The translations under genes were made by a program, and so were the position numbers. Under the pieces are notes generated by a model, which worked only from the letters and a program-made list of their open reading frames with translations, searched no databases and was not told the DNA's origin. A stretch of DNA of 64,000 nt from CAYNRG01 sp964399545 (GTDB lineage Bacteria > Bacillota_I > Bacilli_A > Erysipelotrichales > Erysipelotrichaceae). The stretch is from contig CAYNRG010000002.1 of the NCBI GenBank assembly GCA_964399545.1, positions 124,001-188,000 on the forward strand, in the 5' to 3' direction. Shown here piece after piece: positions 44,139-52,006 of the stretch (the stretch's first letter is position 1; each line of letters starts with the position of its first letter).

Positions 44139-45089
44139 ATGGAAGCAAAAAGAAAAGTTGTTTTAGTTGGAACAGGCTCCGTAGGAATGAGTATGGCTTA
44201 TAGTTTTTTGACCACAGGAGGCGTAGATGAGTTAGTTCTTCTGGATGTAAATAAAGAAAAAGCAGTAGGAGAGGCCATGGACTTACAACATGGATTACCT
44301 TATGCAAGGCATAAATTAGTTATCAAAGCAGGAGGGTATGAAGAGTGTAAAGATGCGGCAATTGTTGTGATTACAGCAGGAGTAACTCAAAGACCTGATG
44401 AAACAAGGTTAGATTTAACCGCAAGAGATACAGTGATTATTAAAGATGTGACAGAAAAAATTATGGCTAGTGGATTTGATGGGATTTTAGTTCTTGCTAG
44501 TAATCCTGTTGATGCTATGACGTATGCGGCACAAAAAGTAAGTGGACTTCCACCACATCGAGTTATAGGATCTGGAACTATTTTAGACACTGCGCGATTA
44601 AGATTTTTAATGAGTGAATATCTAGATGTATCACCAAGCAATATTCATGCTTACATTTTAGGTGAACATGGAGATACAAGTTTTGTTCCGTGGAATAAGT
44701 GTTATGTTGGATGTAAAAACTTGTTAGAAGTTTTGGATGAGAAACACTGTGACCTCAGCGATTTGCACGATATCTATGAACAAGTGCAACAAGCGGGATA
44801 TGAAATCGTAAAGAGAAAGCAATCAACCTATTATGGAATAGGCTTAGCACTGAATCGATTGGTTCAGGCGATATTAAATGATGAAAATACGATTCTAACA
44901 GTTTCTGCTTACCAACAGGGAGAATATGGGCAAGAAGGATTGTACAATGGGGTTCCTGCTGTCATCAATCGCCAAGGAATTCGTGAAATTATTCAGCTTG
45001 AGTTAAATGAAATTGATCAAGCTAAATTTGATCATAGCTGCCAGGTTCTTAAGCAGATTAATCAAGAAATAGTTGAACCACTATTATAG
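44139..45089 (+). CDS. ldh: L-lactate dehydrogenase
   Basis: A 316-residue NAD-dependent enzyme converting pyruvate to L-lactate; start ATG 44139 after AGAAGGAGAA. Dinucleotide motif VGTGSVGMSMAY, substrate loop GVTQRPDETRLDL with Gln at the lactate/malate specificity position and the Arg for carboxylate binding, ASNPVDAMTY, and the catalytic His in LGEHGDTSFVPW are present. Single-gene unit flanked by terminators. Consistent with homolactic-type fermentation of PTS sugars. Confidence 0.93.
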   Translation: MEAKRKVVLVGTGSVGMSMAYSFLTTGGVDELVLLDVNKEKAVGEAMDLQHGLPYARHKLVIKAGGYEECKDAAIVVITAGVTQRPDETRLDLTARDTVIIKDVTEKIMASGFDGILVLASNPVDAMTYAAQKVSGLPPHRVIGSGTILDTARLRFLMSEYLDVSPSNIHAYILGEHGDTSFVPWNKCYVGCKNLLEVLDEKHCDLSDLHDIYEQVQQAGYEIVKRKQSTYYGIGLALNRLVQAILNDENTILTVSAYQQGEYGQEGLYNGVPAVINRQGIREIIQLELNEIDQAKFDHSCQVLKQINQEIVEPLL

Positions 45090-45191
45090 AGAGATAAGGG
45101 GTAGTTCCCATTTAAAGGATGAATCATCATAGAAAGAAAATTTTCTAAGAGGGATTCTCCTTTTTATTTAATTAAAGTAGAGGAAGAAATC

Positions 45192-45223
45192 AATGGATAT
45201 CAGAAAAGATATTCATTTTTTAA
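45192..45223 (+). terminator. Rho-independent terminator of ldh
   Basis: AATGGATATC and GATATTCATT around loop AGAAAA, followed by TTTTT. The stem is nearly identical to that at 39778-39817. Confidence 0.7.
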
Positions 45224-45286
45224 TTTCTGGGAATGATTTAATCCATGAAGATAGATGGAACTTTTTAGGGGTGAGTTATTAGATGG

Positions 45287-45306
45287 TTGCACGAATATTC
45301 GTGCAA
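45287..45306. promoter_or_regulatory. Perfect 20-base palindrome, candidate operator
   Basis: TTGCACGAAT followed by its exact reverse complement ATTCGTGCAA, 58 bases before the SIS gene start. On the plus strand it is followed by A rather than T, so it is not a terminator for upstream genes. A second small palindrome (TGATTGTAATCA) is at 45324-45335. A dimeric repressor or activator site for the SIS/PTS operon is likely (inference). Confidence 0.55.
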
Positions 45307-45364
45307 AAAAAAGAATTAATAAATGATTGTAATCAACGTATAGTTACCTTAGGAGGAAGAGGTA

Positions 45365-46420
45365 ATGGAGTTAAAAGAGTGTATTGATCGAATTCCTGAT
45401 TTGATAGAGAAGCGTATCTTAGACTATACGGAGATAGAGAAACAAGTTATTGATTTAATGGGAGATAGAAAGAAAAAGAAGATTATTTTTGTAGGAAGTG
45501 GAACTTCGTTAAATGCAGCAAGTGCAACGAAGTATTTTGCAGAAAATAGCTGTGGACTACAAGTAGAAATGATAGTTCCTAATTGCTTTTTGAATTACAA
45601 TCAAGACTTGGATGAAGAAGCGTTGTATGTTGTGATTTCACAAGGTGGAGCCACAAAACTTGTCTATGAGTCTTTATTACGGATTAAAGAAAAAAAATTA
45701 ATCAATCTATCGATTACAGAGAATAAAAATTCACCTGTGGCTAAAGAATCGGATCTTGCTTTAGAGATGGGAAGTGAACATGAAGAGTTTATTTACCGAA
45801 CGATAGGATACTCAACAACGGTAGTTACATGTTGTTTTATTGAAATGGCTCTTTCGTATCATAATCAACAGTTGGATGAGGAAAAGAAAAAAGAACTTCT
45901 AGTCGATTTAAAAGAGGTATGCTCTAGTTTAAAGCGCATTGTAGTGCAGTCAGAACAATGGTATTTACAAAAGAAACCGATGTTGATGGAAAAGACAAAA
46001 TGTATTCTTGCGGGAGCTGGATATTTATATGAAACAGCCAAAGAGGCCGATATAAAAATTATGGAGATGGTTCCAATGTTGACAAGAAGCTTTGAATTAG
46101 AAGAACTGATTCATGGTCCACAAAATGCTTTTGATAACCAGACTATGTTTTTCTTACTATTGGATAGGCAACATGATTTTGAAAAGGTAGAGAGAATTAA
46201 ATCTTTTATTAACAATGAAATTGGAGCCTGTGTAGTTGTCGGAGATTACGCGTTTGATCATCAAGATATGACGTTTAATTATCGAAGTTCGCACTTTAGA
46301 ATGTTAGAAAGTATTACCTTCTTTCAGGTGATTGCCTATTACTTAGCTTTAGACCATGGTCGTGATTTAACACAAGGGATTTATCCAAATTTGAGTGAAT
46401 ATATTAAAAAAACATTATAG
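45365..46420 (+). CDS. SIS-domain sugar isomerase/deglycase
   Basis: A 351-residue protein with two sugar-isomerase (SIS) domains, like the isomerase half of GlmS and the FrlB/GfrF deglycases. First domain: FVGSGTSLNAASATKYF (about 41-57) and ISQGGATKLVYESL. Second: ILAGAGYLYETAKEADIKIMEM and ELEELIHGPQNAF, matching the conserved E-x-x-HGP element. AGGAGGAAGAGGT precedes the start. It heads an operon with mannose-type EIIA, B, C and D. By analogy with the fructoselysine/glucoselysine operons it probably acts on the phosphorylated amino sugar or Amadori compound imported by that PTS. Confidence 0.82.
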   Translation: MELKECIDRIPDLIEKRILDYTEIEKQVIDLMGDRKKKKIIFVGSGTSLNAASATKYFAENSCGLQVEMIVPNCFLNYNQDLDEEALYVVISQGGATKLVYESLLRIKEKKLINLSITENKNSPVAKESDLALEMGSEHEEFIYRTIGYSTTVVTCCFIEMALSYHNQQLDEEKKKELLVDLKEVCSSLKRIVVQSEQWYLQKKPMLMEKTKCILAGAGYLYETAKEADIKIMEMVPMLTRSFELEELIHGPQNAFDNQTMFFLLLDRQHDFEKVERIKSFINNEIGACVVVGDYAFDHQDMTFNYRSSHFRMLESITFFQVIAYYLALDHGRDLTQGIYPNLSEYIKKTL

Positions 46421-46429
46421 GAGAAAAAG

Positions 46430-46831
46430 ATGAAGATATTAGTTACCGGACACGGGAAATTTTCAGAAGGATTAAAAAGTTCCATTGATTTAATTGTTGG
46501 TGAGGGACAAGTTATGCAATTAAATGCTTATACGGAAGGAACAGAGTTTAAAAAAGAACTAGAAGAAGTTATTGAAAAGGAAGAAAGTATTTGTATTTTA
46601 ACTGATCTACTAGGAGGAAGTGTTAATCAAGAAGTAATGAAATACCTAGGACAAGAAAAAGTTAAAGTTATTGCAGGTGTGAACCTTCCTTTAGTCTTAG
46701 AATTGGTGATGATTAATCAAAGTGGACAGCTCACAGATGAAAAGATAAAAGAAGTTGTAGAGTCATCAAAGCAACAAATTGTTTTTGTAAATGAACGGGT
46801 GGAAAGTCATCAATGCGATGATTTTGAATAA
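46430..46831 (+). CDS. PTS EIIA, mannose family
   Basis: A 133-residue soluble EIIA-Man domain. The phosphorylated His is in LVTGHGKFSEGL near residue 9, and ICILTDLLGGSVNQ is the conserved D-L-x-G-G-S segment. It is 9 bases after the SIS gene with GGAGAAAA upstream, and is followed by EIIB at 12 bases. Confidence 0.92.
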   Translation: MKILVTGHGKFSEGLKSSIDLIVGEGQVMQLNAYTEGTEFKKELEEVIEKEESICILTDLLGGSVNQEVMKYLGQEKVKVIAGVNLPLVLELVMINQSGQLTDEKIKEVVESSKQQIVFVNERVESHQCDDFE

Positions 46832-46843
46832 GGAGGAAAAAGG

Positions 46844-47338
46844 ATGATTGTAAAAATTAGAATCGATGATCGATTATTGCATGGGCAAGTAGCTTATAGT
46901 TGGAGAGCTAAATTAAGCTATGATGCAGTGATTATTGTGGATGATGAAGTTGTAAAAGATGATCTTCGAAAAGCAACAATCAAATTATGCTGTCCTGATG
47001 GAGTAAAGTTGGCTATTCGAAGTGTAAAGGAAGCTCAAATTTTGTTGAAAAATGAAAAACTGAAACAGATGAAAGTTTTTGTTATTTGCGCTAATCCGAA
47101 GACGGTCTTTGAATTAATTGGTGATTTAGAGGAAAAGCCAGTTGTTAATCTGGGGCAAATGCAAAAAAGGGAAGATTCCATCTTTTTCTCTAAAGCGGTT
47201 TACTTAACAGAAGAAGATGAAATGTATTTGAACAAAATCAATGAATTGGATTACTTAATTGAGGTTCAAGAAGTTCCAGAAACAGGATTATCACTTTATC
47301 GGGAACTTCGCTTAAAGTTTAAAAGAGGAGGAGAGTAG
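46844..47338 (+). CDS. PTS EIIB, mannose family
   Basis: A 164-residue EIIB that passes phosphate to the sugar. RIDDRLLHGQVAYSW holds the active His (about residue 13). The rest follows the family: IIVDDEVVKDDLRK and NLGQMQKRED. AAGGAGGAAAAAGG precedes the start. Five bases separate it from EIIC. Confidence 0.94.
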   Translation: MIVKIRIDDRLLHGQVAYSWRAKLSYDAVIIVDDEVVKDDLRKATIKLCCPDGVKLAIRSVKEAQILLKNEKLKQMKVFVICANPKTVFELIGDLEEKPVVNLGQMQKREDSIFFSKAVYLTEEDEMYLNKINELDYLIEVQEVPETGLSLYRELRLKFKRGGE

Positions 47339-47343
47339 AAAAT

Positions 47344-48108
47344 ATGTCAGAAGCAATCATAGTTGGAATTATTTTAGCGGTTTTATGGTTCATCGAAAAA
47401 ATTGGAGGAACACCGATGGTTATTCGCCCCATTGTTGTTTCTCCCTTGGTTGGGCTAGCATTAGGTGATTTACAAAATGGATTATTGATTGGAGCAACTC
47501 TAGAACTTGTCTTTATGGGAGCGATTCAGATCGGAGGAGCAGTTCCACCAGATGTACTTGTGGGAGCAGGTCTTGGAACGGCCTTTGCAATTATGAATGG
47601 ATCAGGATCAGATGTTGCCTTAGCCTTAGCACTACCGATTGCGATTGTGGCTCAATCATTAAAGGTTATTGTTTTCATTATGAGATCATGGTTTATGGAT
47701 TTTGCGATGAAACTTGCAAAAGAAGCGAATATCAAAGGATTACATTTACTAAATATTGGAGGGCTTGTTTTACAATGTGCAATGTACTTTATTGTTGCTT
47801 TCATGGCAATTGCACTTGGAGCATCAGCAGTTGAAAAACTAATCCAAGCCATTCCTGAATTTGTGATGAAGGGGTTAACTGTAGCTGGAGGTTTATTACC
47901 GGCAGTAGGATTTGCATTGTTGTTACAGCCAATGATGACTTCAAAAAATATCATTTACTTTATTATCGGTTTTGCTTTATTAGCATACTTGCAACTTCCA
48001 ATTTTAGGAATTACTGTCTTTGCTTTAGGAGTTGCCTACATTGTTTGTTTTGAAAAAGAGGGAACGGTTGTTGTATCTACAGGTGAGGAGGATTTGTTTG
48101 ATGAGTAA
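47344..48108 (+). CDS. PTS EIIC, mannose family
   Basis: A 254-residue membrane protein with about seven hydrophobic segments. The family motifs RPIVVSPLVGLALGDLQNGLL... and LELVFMGAIQIGGAVPPD are clear. It forms the channel with EIID. Its end overlaps the EIID start by 8 bases. Confidence 0.94.
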   Translation: MSEAIIVGIILAVLWFIEKIGGTPMVIRPIVVSPLVGLALGDLQNGLLIGATLELVFMGAIQIGGAVPPDVLVGAGLGTAFAIMNGSGSDVALALALPIAIVAQSLKVIVFIMRSWFMDFAMKLAKEANIKGLHLLNIGGLVLQCAMYFIVAFMAIALGASAVEKLIQAIPEFVMKGLTVAGGLLPAVGFALLLQPMMTSKNIIYFIIGFALLAYLQLPILGITVFALGVAYIVCFEKEGTVVVSTGEEDLFDE

Positions 48109-48919
48109 GAGTAATGTAATGTCTATTGAGGATAAAAAGTTAGTACGAGAGTTATTTTGGGGATCATTTCTATTAGAAGCATCTTACAATTATGAGCGCC
48201 AGCAAGCTTTAGGATTCGCTTGTGGAATGTGGCCCTCTATTAAACGAGTTTATTCAAAAAAAGAGGATCAAGCAGCGGCATTAGTTCGTCATATGGCGAT
48301 TTACAATACTACACCTCATGTATCTTCAGCTATCTCTGGAGTAGTTGCAGCCTTAGAAAAAGAAGCGAGCATTAATTCCAACTTTGATATTACAACGATC
48401 AATAGTGTAAAGGTTGGTTTGATGGGGCCACTAGCAGGGATTGGAGATAGTTTTTTCTGGGGAACATTCCGTATTATTGCATCTGGAATTGCGATTTCTT
48501 TGGCGCAAGAGGGCAGTGTATTAGCTCCGATTATTTTCTTAGTTCTCTTTAATGTACCTCATCTATTAACTCGATATTTCGGAGTTCTTTATGGTTATCA
48601 ATGGGGAACAAATTTGATTTCGAATATGAAAGATAATGGAATCATTCAAAAGATTTCAAAAGCGGCAACGATTGTAGGGCTAATGGTTATTGGTGGGATG
48701 TCTGCATCAATGGTAAAACTATCTACAGCACTATCCTTTAAAGTAGGAGATGCAGAATTTTTACTTCAGTCGTATATTGACCAAATTTTCCCATTAGCGC
48801 TACCCTTTATTTATACTTTAGCGATGTATTCATTACTTAAAAAGGGTTGGAAATCAACGCATATTCTATTGTTGACTATTGGCGTTGGGATACTAGGAGC
48901 ATTAATTGGTTTATTTTAG
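48101..48919 (+). CDS. PTS EIID, mannose family
   Basis: A 272-residue membrane component; start ATG 48101 (GTGAGGAGGA upstream) gives MSKSNVMSIEDKKLV. Typical EIID elements: FWGSFLLEASYNYERQQALGF, MAIYNTTPHVSSAISGV, and MGPLAGIGDSFFWGTFR. C-terminal hydrophobic segments end LGALIGLF. Completes the PTS of the SIS operon. Confidence 0.94.
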   Translation: MSKSNVMSIEDKKLVRELFWGSFLLEASYNYERQQALGFACGMWPSIKRVYSKKEDQAAALVRHMAIYNTTPHVSSAISGVVAALEKEASINSNFDITTINSVKVGLMGPLAGIGDSFFWGTFRIIASGIAISLAQEGSVLAPIIFLVLFNVPHLLTRYFGVLYGYQWGTNLISNMKDNGIIQKISKAATIVGLMVIGGMSASMVKLSTALSFKVGDAEFLLQSYIDQIFPLALPFIYTLAMYSLLKKGWKSTHILLLTIGVGILGALIGLF

Positions 48920-48924
48920 TGAGA

Positions 48925-48962
48925 AGATAGTAAAGGACATCCCCTTTACTATCTTTTAAAAT
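48925..48962 (+). terminator. Possible attenuating hairpin after EIID
   Basis: GATAGTAAAGG and CCTTTACTATC form a perfect 11-base stem with a short loop, followed by TTTTAAAATAAG. The T run is short, so it could be a partial terminator that sets lower expression of the regulator downstream. Confidence 0.6.
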
Positions 48963-48979
48963 AAGGGAAAGGAGGGAAT

Positions 48980-50872
48980 ATGGAAAAGTTAACCATACGG
49001 CAAAAAAAGATTTTAGAGCTTTTGAGAAATAATCATGGCTATTTAACGGCACAGATGATAGGAATAGCTCTGAATATTTCTGTTCGAACAGTAAAGACGG
49101 AAGTTAAGAATTTAATGAACGCTTCAACAGAAATTAAAATTGAATCAAAGAGTGGACGAGGGTACTGCTTACAAGAAGGGAAGAATTATTCTAATGAAAA
49201 GGAAGAAAAAAATCAATCTGTAAAGATTCCAGAAGATACAGAGAATAGAATTCACTATGTAATCAGAAAGTTATTGGTGGTGGACTATCATGTTCGGGTC
49301 GACTACTTAGCAGAAGAGCTGTATATTTCAAGGAGTAGTTTAAACCAAATTTTAAAAGAAGTTCGAAGCAAACTTTTGGAATTTCAGTTGAAATTAGTAT
49401 CTAGAGTGAAGCTAGGTATTATTATAGAAGGGAATGAAATTAATAAGCGATTAGCAATCTCGGAATATTTTTTCCATTCCCATTCTCAAGCTAATTATAA
49501 AATTGAAAATGAATTGATTTATGAAAAAGATGGGTATCGGAAAGAGTATGCAGCTATTGCAACGTATATTTTAGATATTTGCAAGAAGTATGGAATAGAA
49601 ATGTCTGATTTTTCAATTAATAATTTAGTAGTACATGTGAATATTGCGGTGAGAAGATGTTCTTTTTATAACTACACTATTGTCAATGAAGGGATTTTAA
49701 GTGAGATACAAAATACGATTGAGTTTAAAGCGGCAGGTGAGCTGGTAAAAAAGATAGAAGACCATTACCACTTTTTGTTACCTATTGGAGAGAATGTGTA
49801 TTTTGCTCAACAACTGAAGGCAAAAAGAATTATAGATAAAAATAAAATGAGTACCCAAGAGATTAAGCAATTGGAATCTTGTTTGGGAGTTATATTTACA
49901 GAAATAAATAATAACTTCGGATTAAATTTATCAGAAAGAAGCGAGTTATATGATTACCTTTTTTTGCATATTCCACAAATGATTATGAGGTTAAATTATC
50001 GGATGACGATAAGAAATCCCTTGGTTCATGATCATATGCGGCGCTATTTATTTGCAACCAAGGTCACTCATTCAGCGTGTAAGGTTATTGAGCAATTCTA
50101 TGGAGTGAAAGTGGATCTCAATGAATTTGGTTATTTGTTACTATATTTTAATTTAGCGATTACTAAGTTTGAGACAAATAAACAAATTACTATTGGGATT
50201 TTAACCGGAAGAGGAAGACCTGAAGCACTTATGTACTACAATGAAATCTCAGAACATTTTTCTTCGCATAAGTATAAAGTAGTGGAACTTCAAGATCATC
50301 AAAAAAGCCCGAAAGTAGATTTGATTGTGTCCACCTATAACCTTGAAGAAAAAAGTGCAATCCCTTTAATTGTAATTACGAGTGATCATTATATTGAACA
50401 AATTAATCAAAAGATAAATCAGATTCGGTATAACAATTTAAATATTCCTCTTTACTTTAAAGAGGAATATTGCTCTTTTAATCTTGAAGGAGAAACAAAA
50501 GAAATGGTGTTAAAGAAATTGTATGGTGAATTGAAGAGAAAAGAGATCATTAAAGAGATTCCTCAGGAATACAATCAATTCACTGATGATGAATTAGGGA
50601 ATGGAATCGTTCATCTACAAGACTCCTATCGCATTGTAAGAAAAAGTTTATGCTATGTGTGTACATTAAAAAAACCGATTTATTGGAATCGGAAAATTAT
50701 TCGAATTTTAATCTTAACAAAAACAAAAAAAGGGTATGATTCAGATTTGTATAATTTATGTCGAGTTGTTTCACGATGGGCGAATAATCGACGAGTGGTG
50801 AGCGATTTTATTAATAACCAAGGATTTGAAAATTTAATAGAAGGGATAAGGAAAATAGGAGAGTATGATTAA
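48980..50872 (+). CDS. BglG-type PRD transcriptional regulator
   Basis: A 630-residue regulator downstream of the SIS/mannose PTS operon. N-terminal HTH_11 (LTAQMIGIALNISVRTVKTE, about 17-40), a second HTH (VDYLAEELYISRSSLNQIL, about 107-127), PRD1 and PRD2 (histidines in NLVVHVNIAVRR, YLFLHIPQMI and NPLVHDHMRRY), an EIIB-like stretch without the usual cysteine, and an EIIA-like end with a His in GIVHLQDSYR. AAAGGAGGGAATA precedes the start. It overlaps the orphan EIIB gene by 8 bases. Probably controls the upstream PTS operon in response to its phosphorylation state. Confidence 0.85.
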   Translation: MEKLTIRQKKILELLRNNHGYLTAQMIGIALNISVRTVKTEVKNLMNASTEIKIESKSGRGYCLQEGKNYSNEKEEKNQSVKIPEDTENRIHYVIRKLLVVDYHVRVDYLAEELYISRSSLNQILKEVRSKLLEFQLKLVSRVKLGIIIEGNEINKRLAISEYFFHSHSQANYKIENELIYEKDGYRKEYAAIATYILDICKKYGIEMSDFSINNLVVHVNIAVRRCSFYNYTIVNEGILSEIQNTIEFKAAGELVKKIEDHYHFLLPIGENVYFAQQLKAKRIIDKNKMSTQEIKQLESCLGVIFTEINNNFGLNLSERSELYDYLFLHIPQMIMRLNYRMTIRNPLVHDHMRRYLFATKVTHSACKVIEQFYGVKVDLNEFGYLLLYFNLAITKFETNKQITIGILTGRGRPEALMYYNEISEHFSSHKYKVVELQDHQKSPKVDLIVSTYNLEEKSAIPLIVITSDHYIEQINQKINQIRYNNLNIPLYFKEEYCSFNLEGETKEMVLKKLYGELKRKEIIKEIPQEYNQFTDDELGNGIVHLQDSYRIVRKSLCYVCTLKKPIYWNRKIIRILILTKTKKGYDSDLYNLCRVVSRWANNRRVVSDFINNQGFENLIEGIRKIGEYD

Positions 50873-51344
50873 GTTGTTGCGAGTTGATGATAATTTGTTA
50901 CATGGACAAGTTGCTTTTTCGTGGGTAAGAAATTTAAATATCCATATGATTATTATCGCAGATGACCAAGTAGCTAAAGATGAGTTTGTAAAAATGACAT
51001 TGGGTTTATCTAAACCTATAGGGGTTATTCTTGTGATTGAGTCGATTGAAGATGCAATTCAGCGATTAAAAGAACACCAAGATACTGAAATGAATGTCAT
51101 GGGAATTGTTAATTCTATAGAAAATGCTGAAAGGATTTTAATGAACGTTTCAACAGTTAAAAATTTGAATATTGGACTTCTTCGTACAACAAAGCCAATT
51201 GTATACCAGTACGAAAACATTTATCTTGATCAGCAAGATATTCATACATGTATCCATCTACTTCAACAAGGAGTAGAAATTGAAATGCGCCTTCGCTATG
51301 ATGATAAGAAAGTGAAATTAACTAAGGAAAATATCCATACTTGA
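50865..51344 (+). CDS. Orphan PTS EIIB, mannose family
   Basis: A 159-residue EIIB-Man with the active His in RVDDNLLHGQVAFSW (about residue 14). It is a paralogue of the EIIB at 46844 but clearly diverged: NLNIGLLRTTKP replaces the NLGQMQKRE region. It overlaps the PRD regulator and has no EIIC/EIID of its own. It could be an alternative EIIB for the same permease or a dedicated phosphate relay to the regulator (inference). Confidence 0.9.
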   Translation: MIKLLRVDDNLLHGQVAFSWVRNLNIHMIIIADDQVAKDEFVKMTLGLSKPIGVILVIESIEDAIQRLKEHQDTEMNVMGIVNSIENAERILMNVSTVKNLNIGLLRTTKPIVYQYENIYLDQQDIHTCIHLLQQGVEIEMRLRYDDKKVKLTKENIHT

Positions 51345-51445
51345 TTATGATTGGAAGAGAGATAGGGCATTGAAGGAGAAAAAAAAGTATAAATATAAAT
51401 AGTTTCATGATATAATGAAATCGTTAATATCAGGAGGGATAGAAA

Positions 51446-51901
51446 ATGAAAAAGTTAATAGGATTTTTAATAGTATTAATGGTACTAACTGGATGTAATT
51501 CAACAGGAAAGAAAAATTCAGAATATGTTTGTACAAAAAAAATTGAAGAAAATGATGGAGCTTTAGTGAAGATGACGATTTCTCATGAGAACGATGAGGT
51601 TAAAGTTGTAAAGGTAGAAGGAGAACAAAAATTTTCAGATGCTGATGAAGCGATAGAATCAGATGAGATTGAATTCGGTGCTGAAATAATGAAAGGAATT
51701 CTTAAAAAACTAGGGGTAGAACTTGATTATGAAGTAAAAGGTGATACATTGAGTCTAAGTATTACCATTGATTACGAAAAGGTAGATTTTGAAAAAATAG
51801 CTAGTCTTTTGGGTGAAGACTTCCTATTGGAAGAGATGAATTCAGAAACTGCAACTGAAGTAGTCAAAAATCTTGAAGAAGAGGGATTTACTTGTAAATA
51901 G
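51446..51901 (+). CDS. Small lipoprotein
   Basis: A 151-residue protein with a lipoprotein signal (MKKLIGFLIVLMVLTGCNS, lipobox LTGC) preceded by CAGGAGGGAT. The mature part is acidic (many D/E) and alternates short strands and helices, with cysteines at YVCTKK and near the C-terminus (GFTCK). A loose resemblance to the DUF1307/YehR-type lipoproteins is possible. TATAAT lies at 51411-51416 upstream. Single-gene unit. Function unknown. Confidence 0.75.
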   Translation: MKKLIGFLIVLMVLTGCNSTGKKNSEYVCTKKIEENDGALVKMTISHENDEVKVVKVEGEQKFSDADEAIESDEIEFGAEIMKGILKKLGVELDYEVKGDTLSLSITIDYEKVDFEKIASLLGEDFLLEEMNSETATEVVKNLEEEGFTCK

Positions 51902-51929
51902 TAGATTACAAAATATAGTTTTAAGCTCT

Positions 51930-51968
51930 ATGAGGGAGACCATTGAAGATATGGCCCCTCATTTTTTT
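51930..51968 (+). terminator. Rho-independent terminator after lipoprotein gene
   Basis: ATGAGGG..CCAT pairs with ATGG.CCCCTCAT, followed by TTTTTTT. Confidence 0.75.
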
Positions 51969-52006
51969 GTTTCATCCCGACGATGTTTATATATAAATCA
52001 ACGTGT

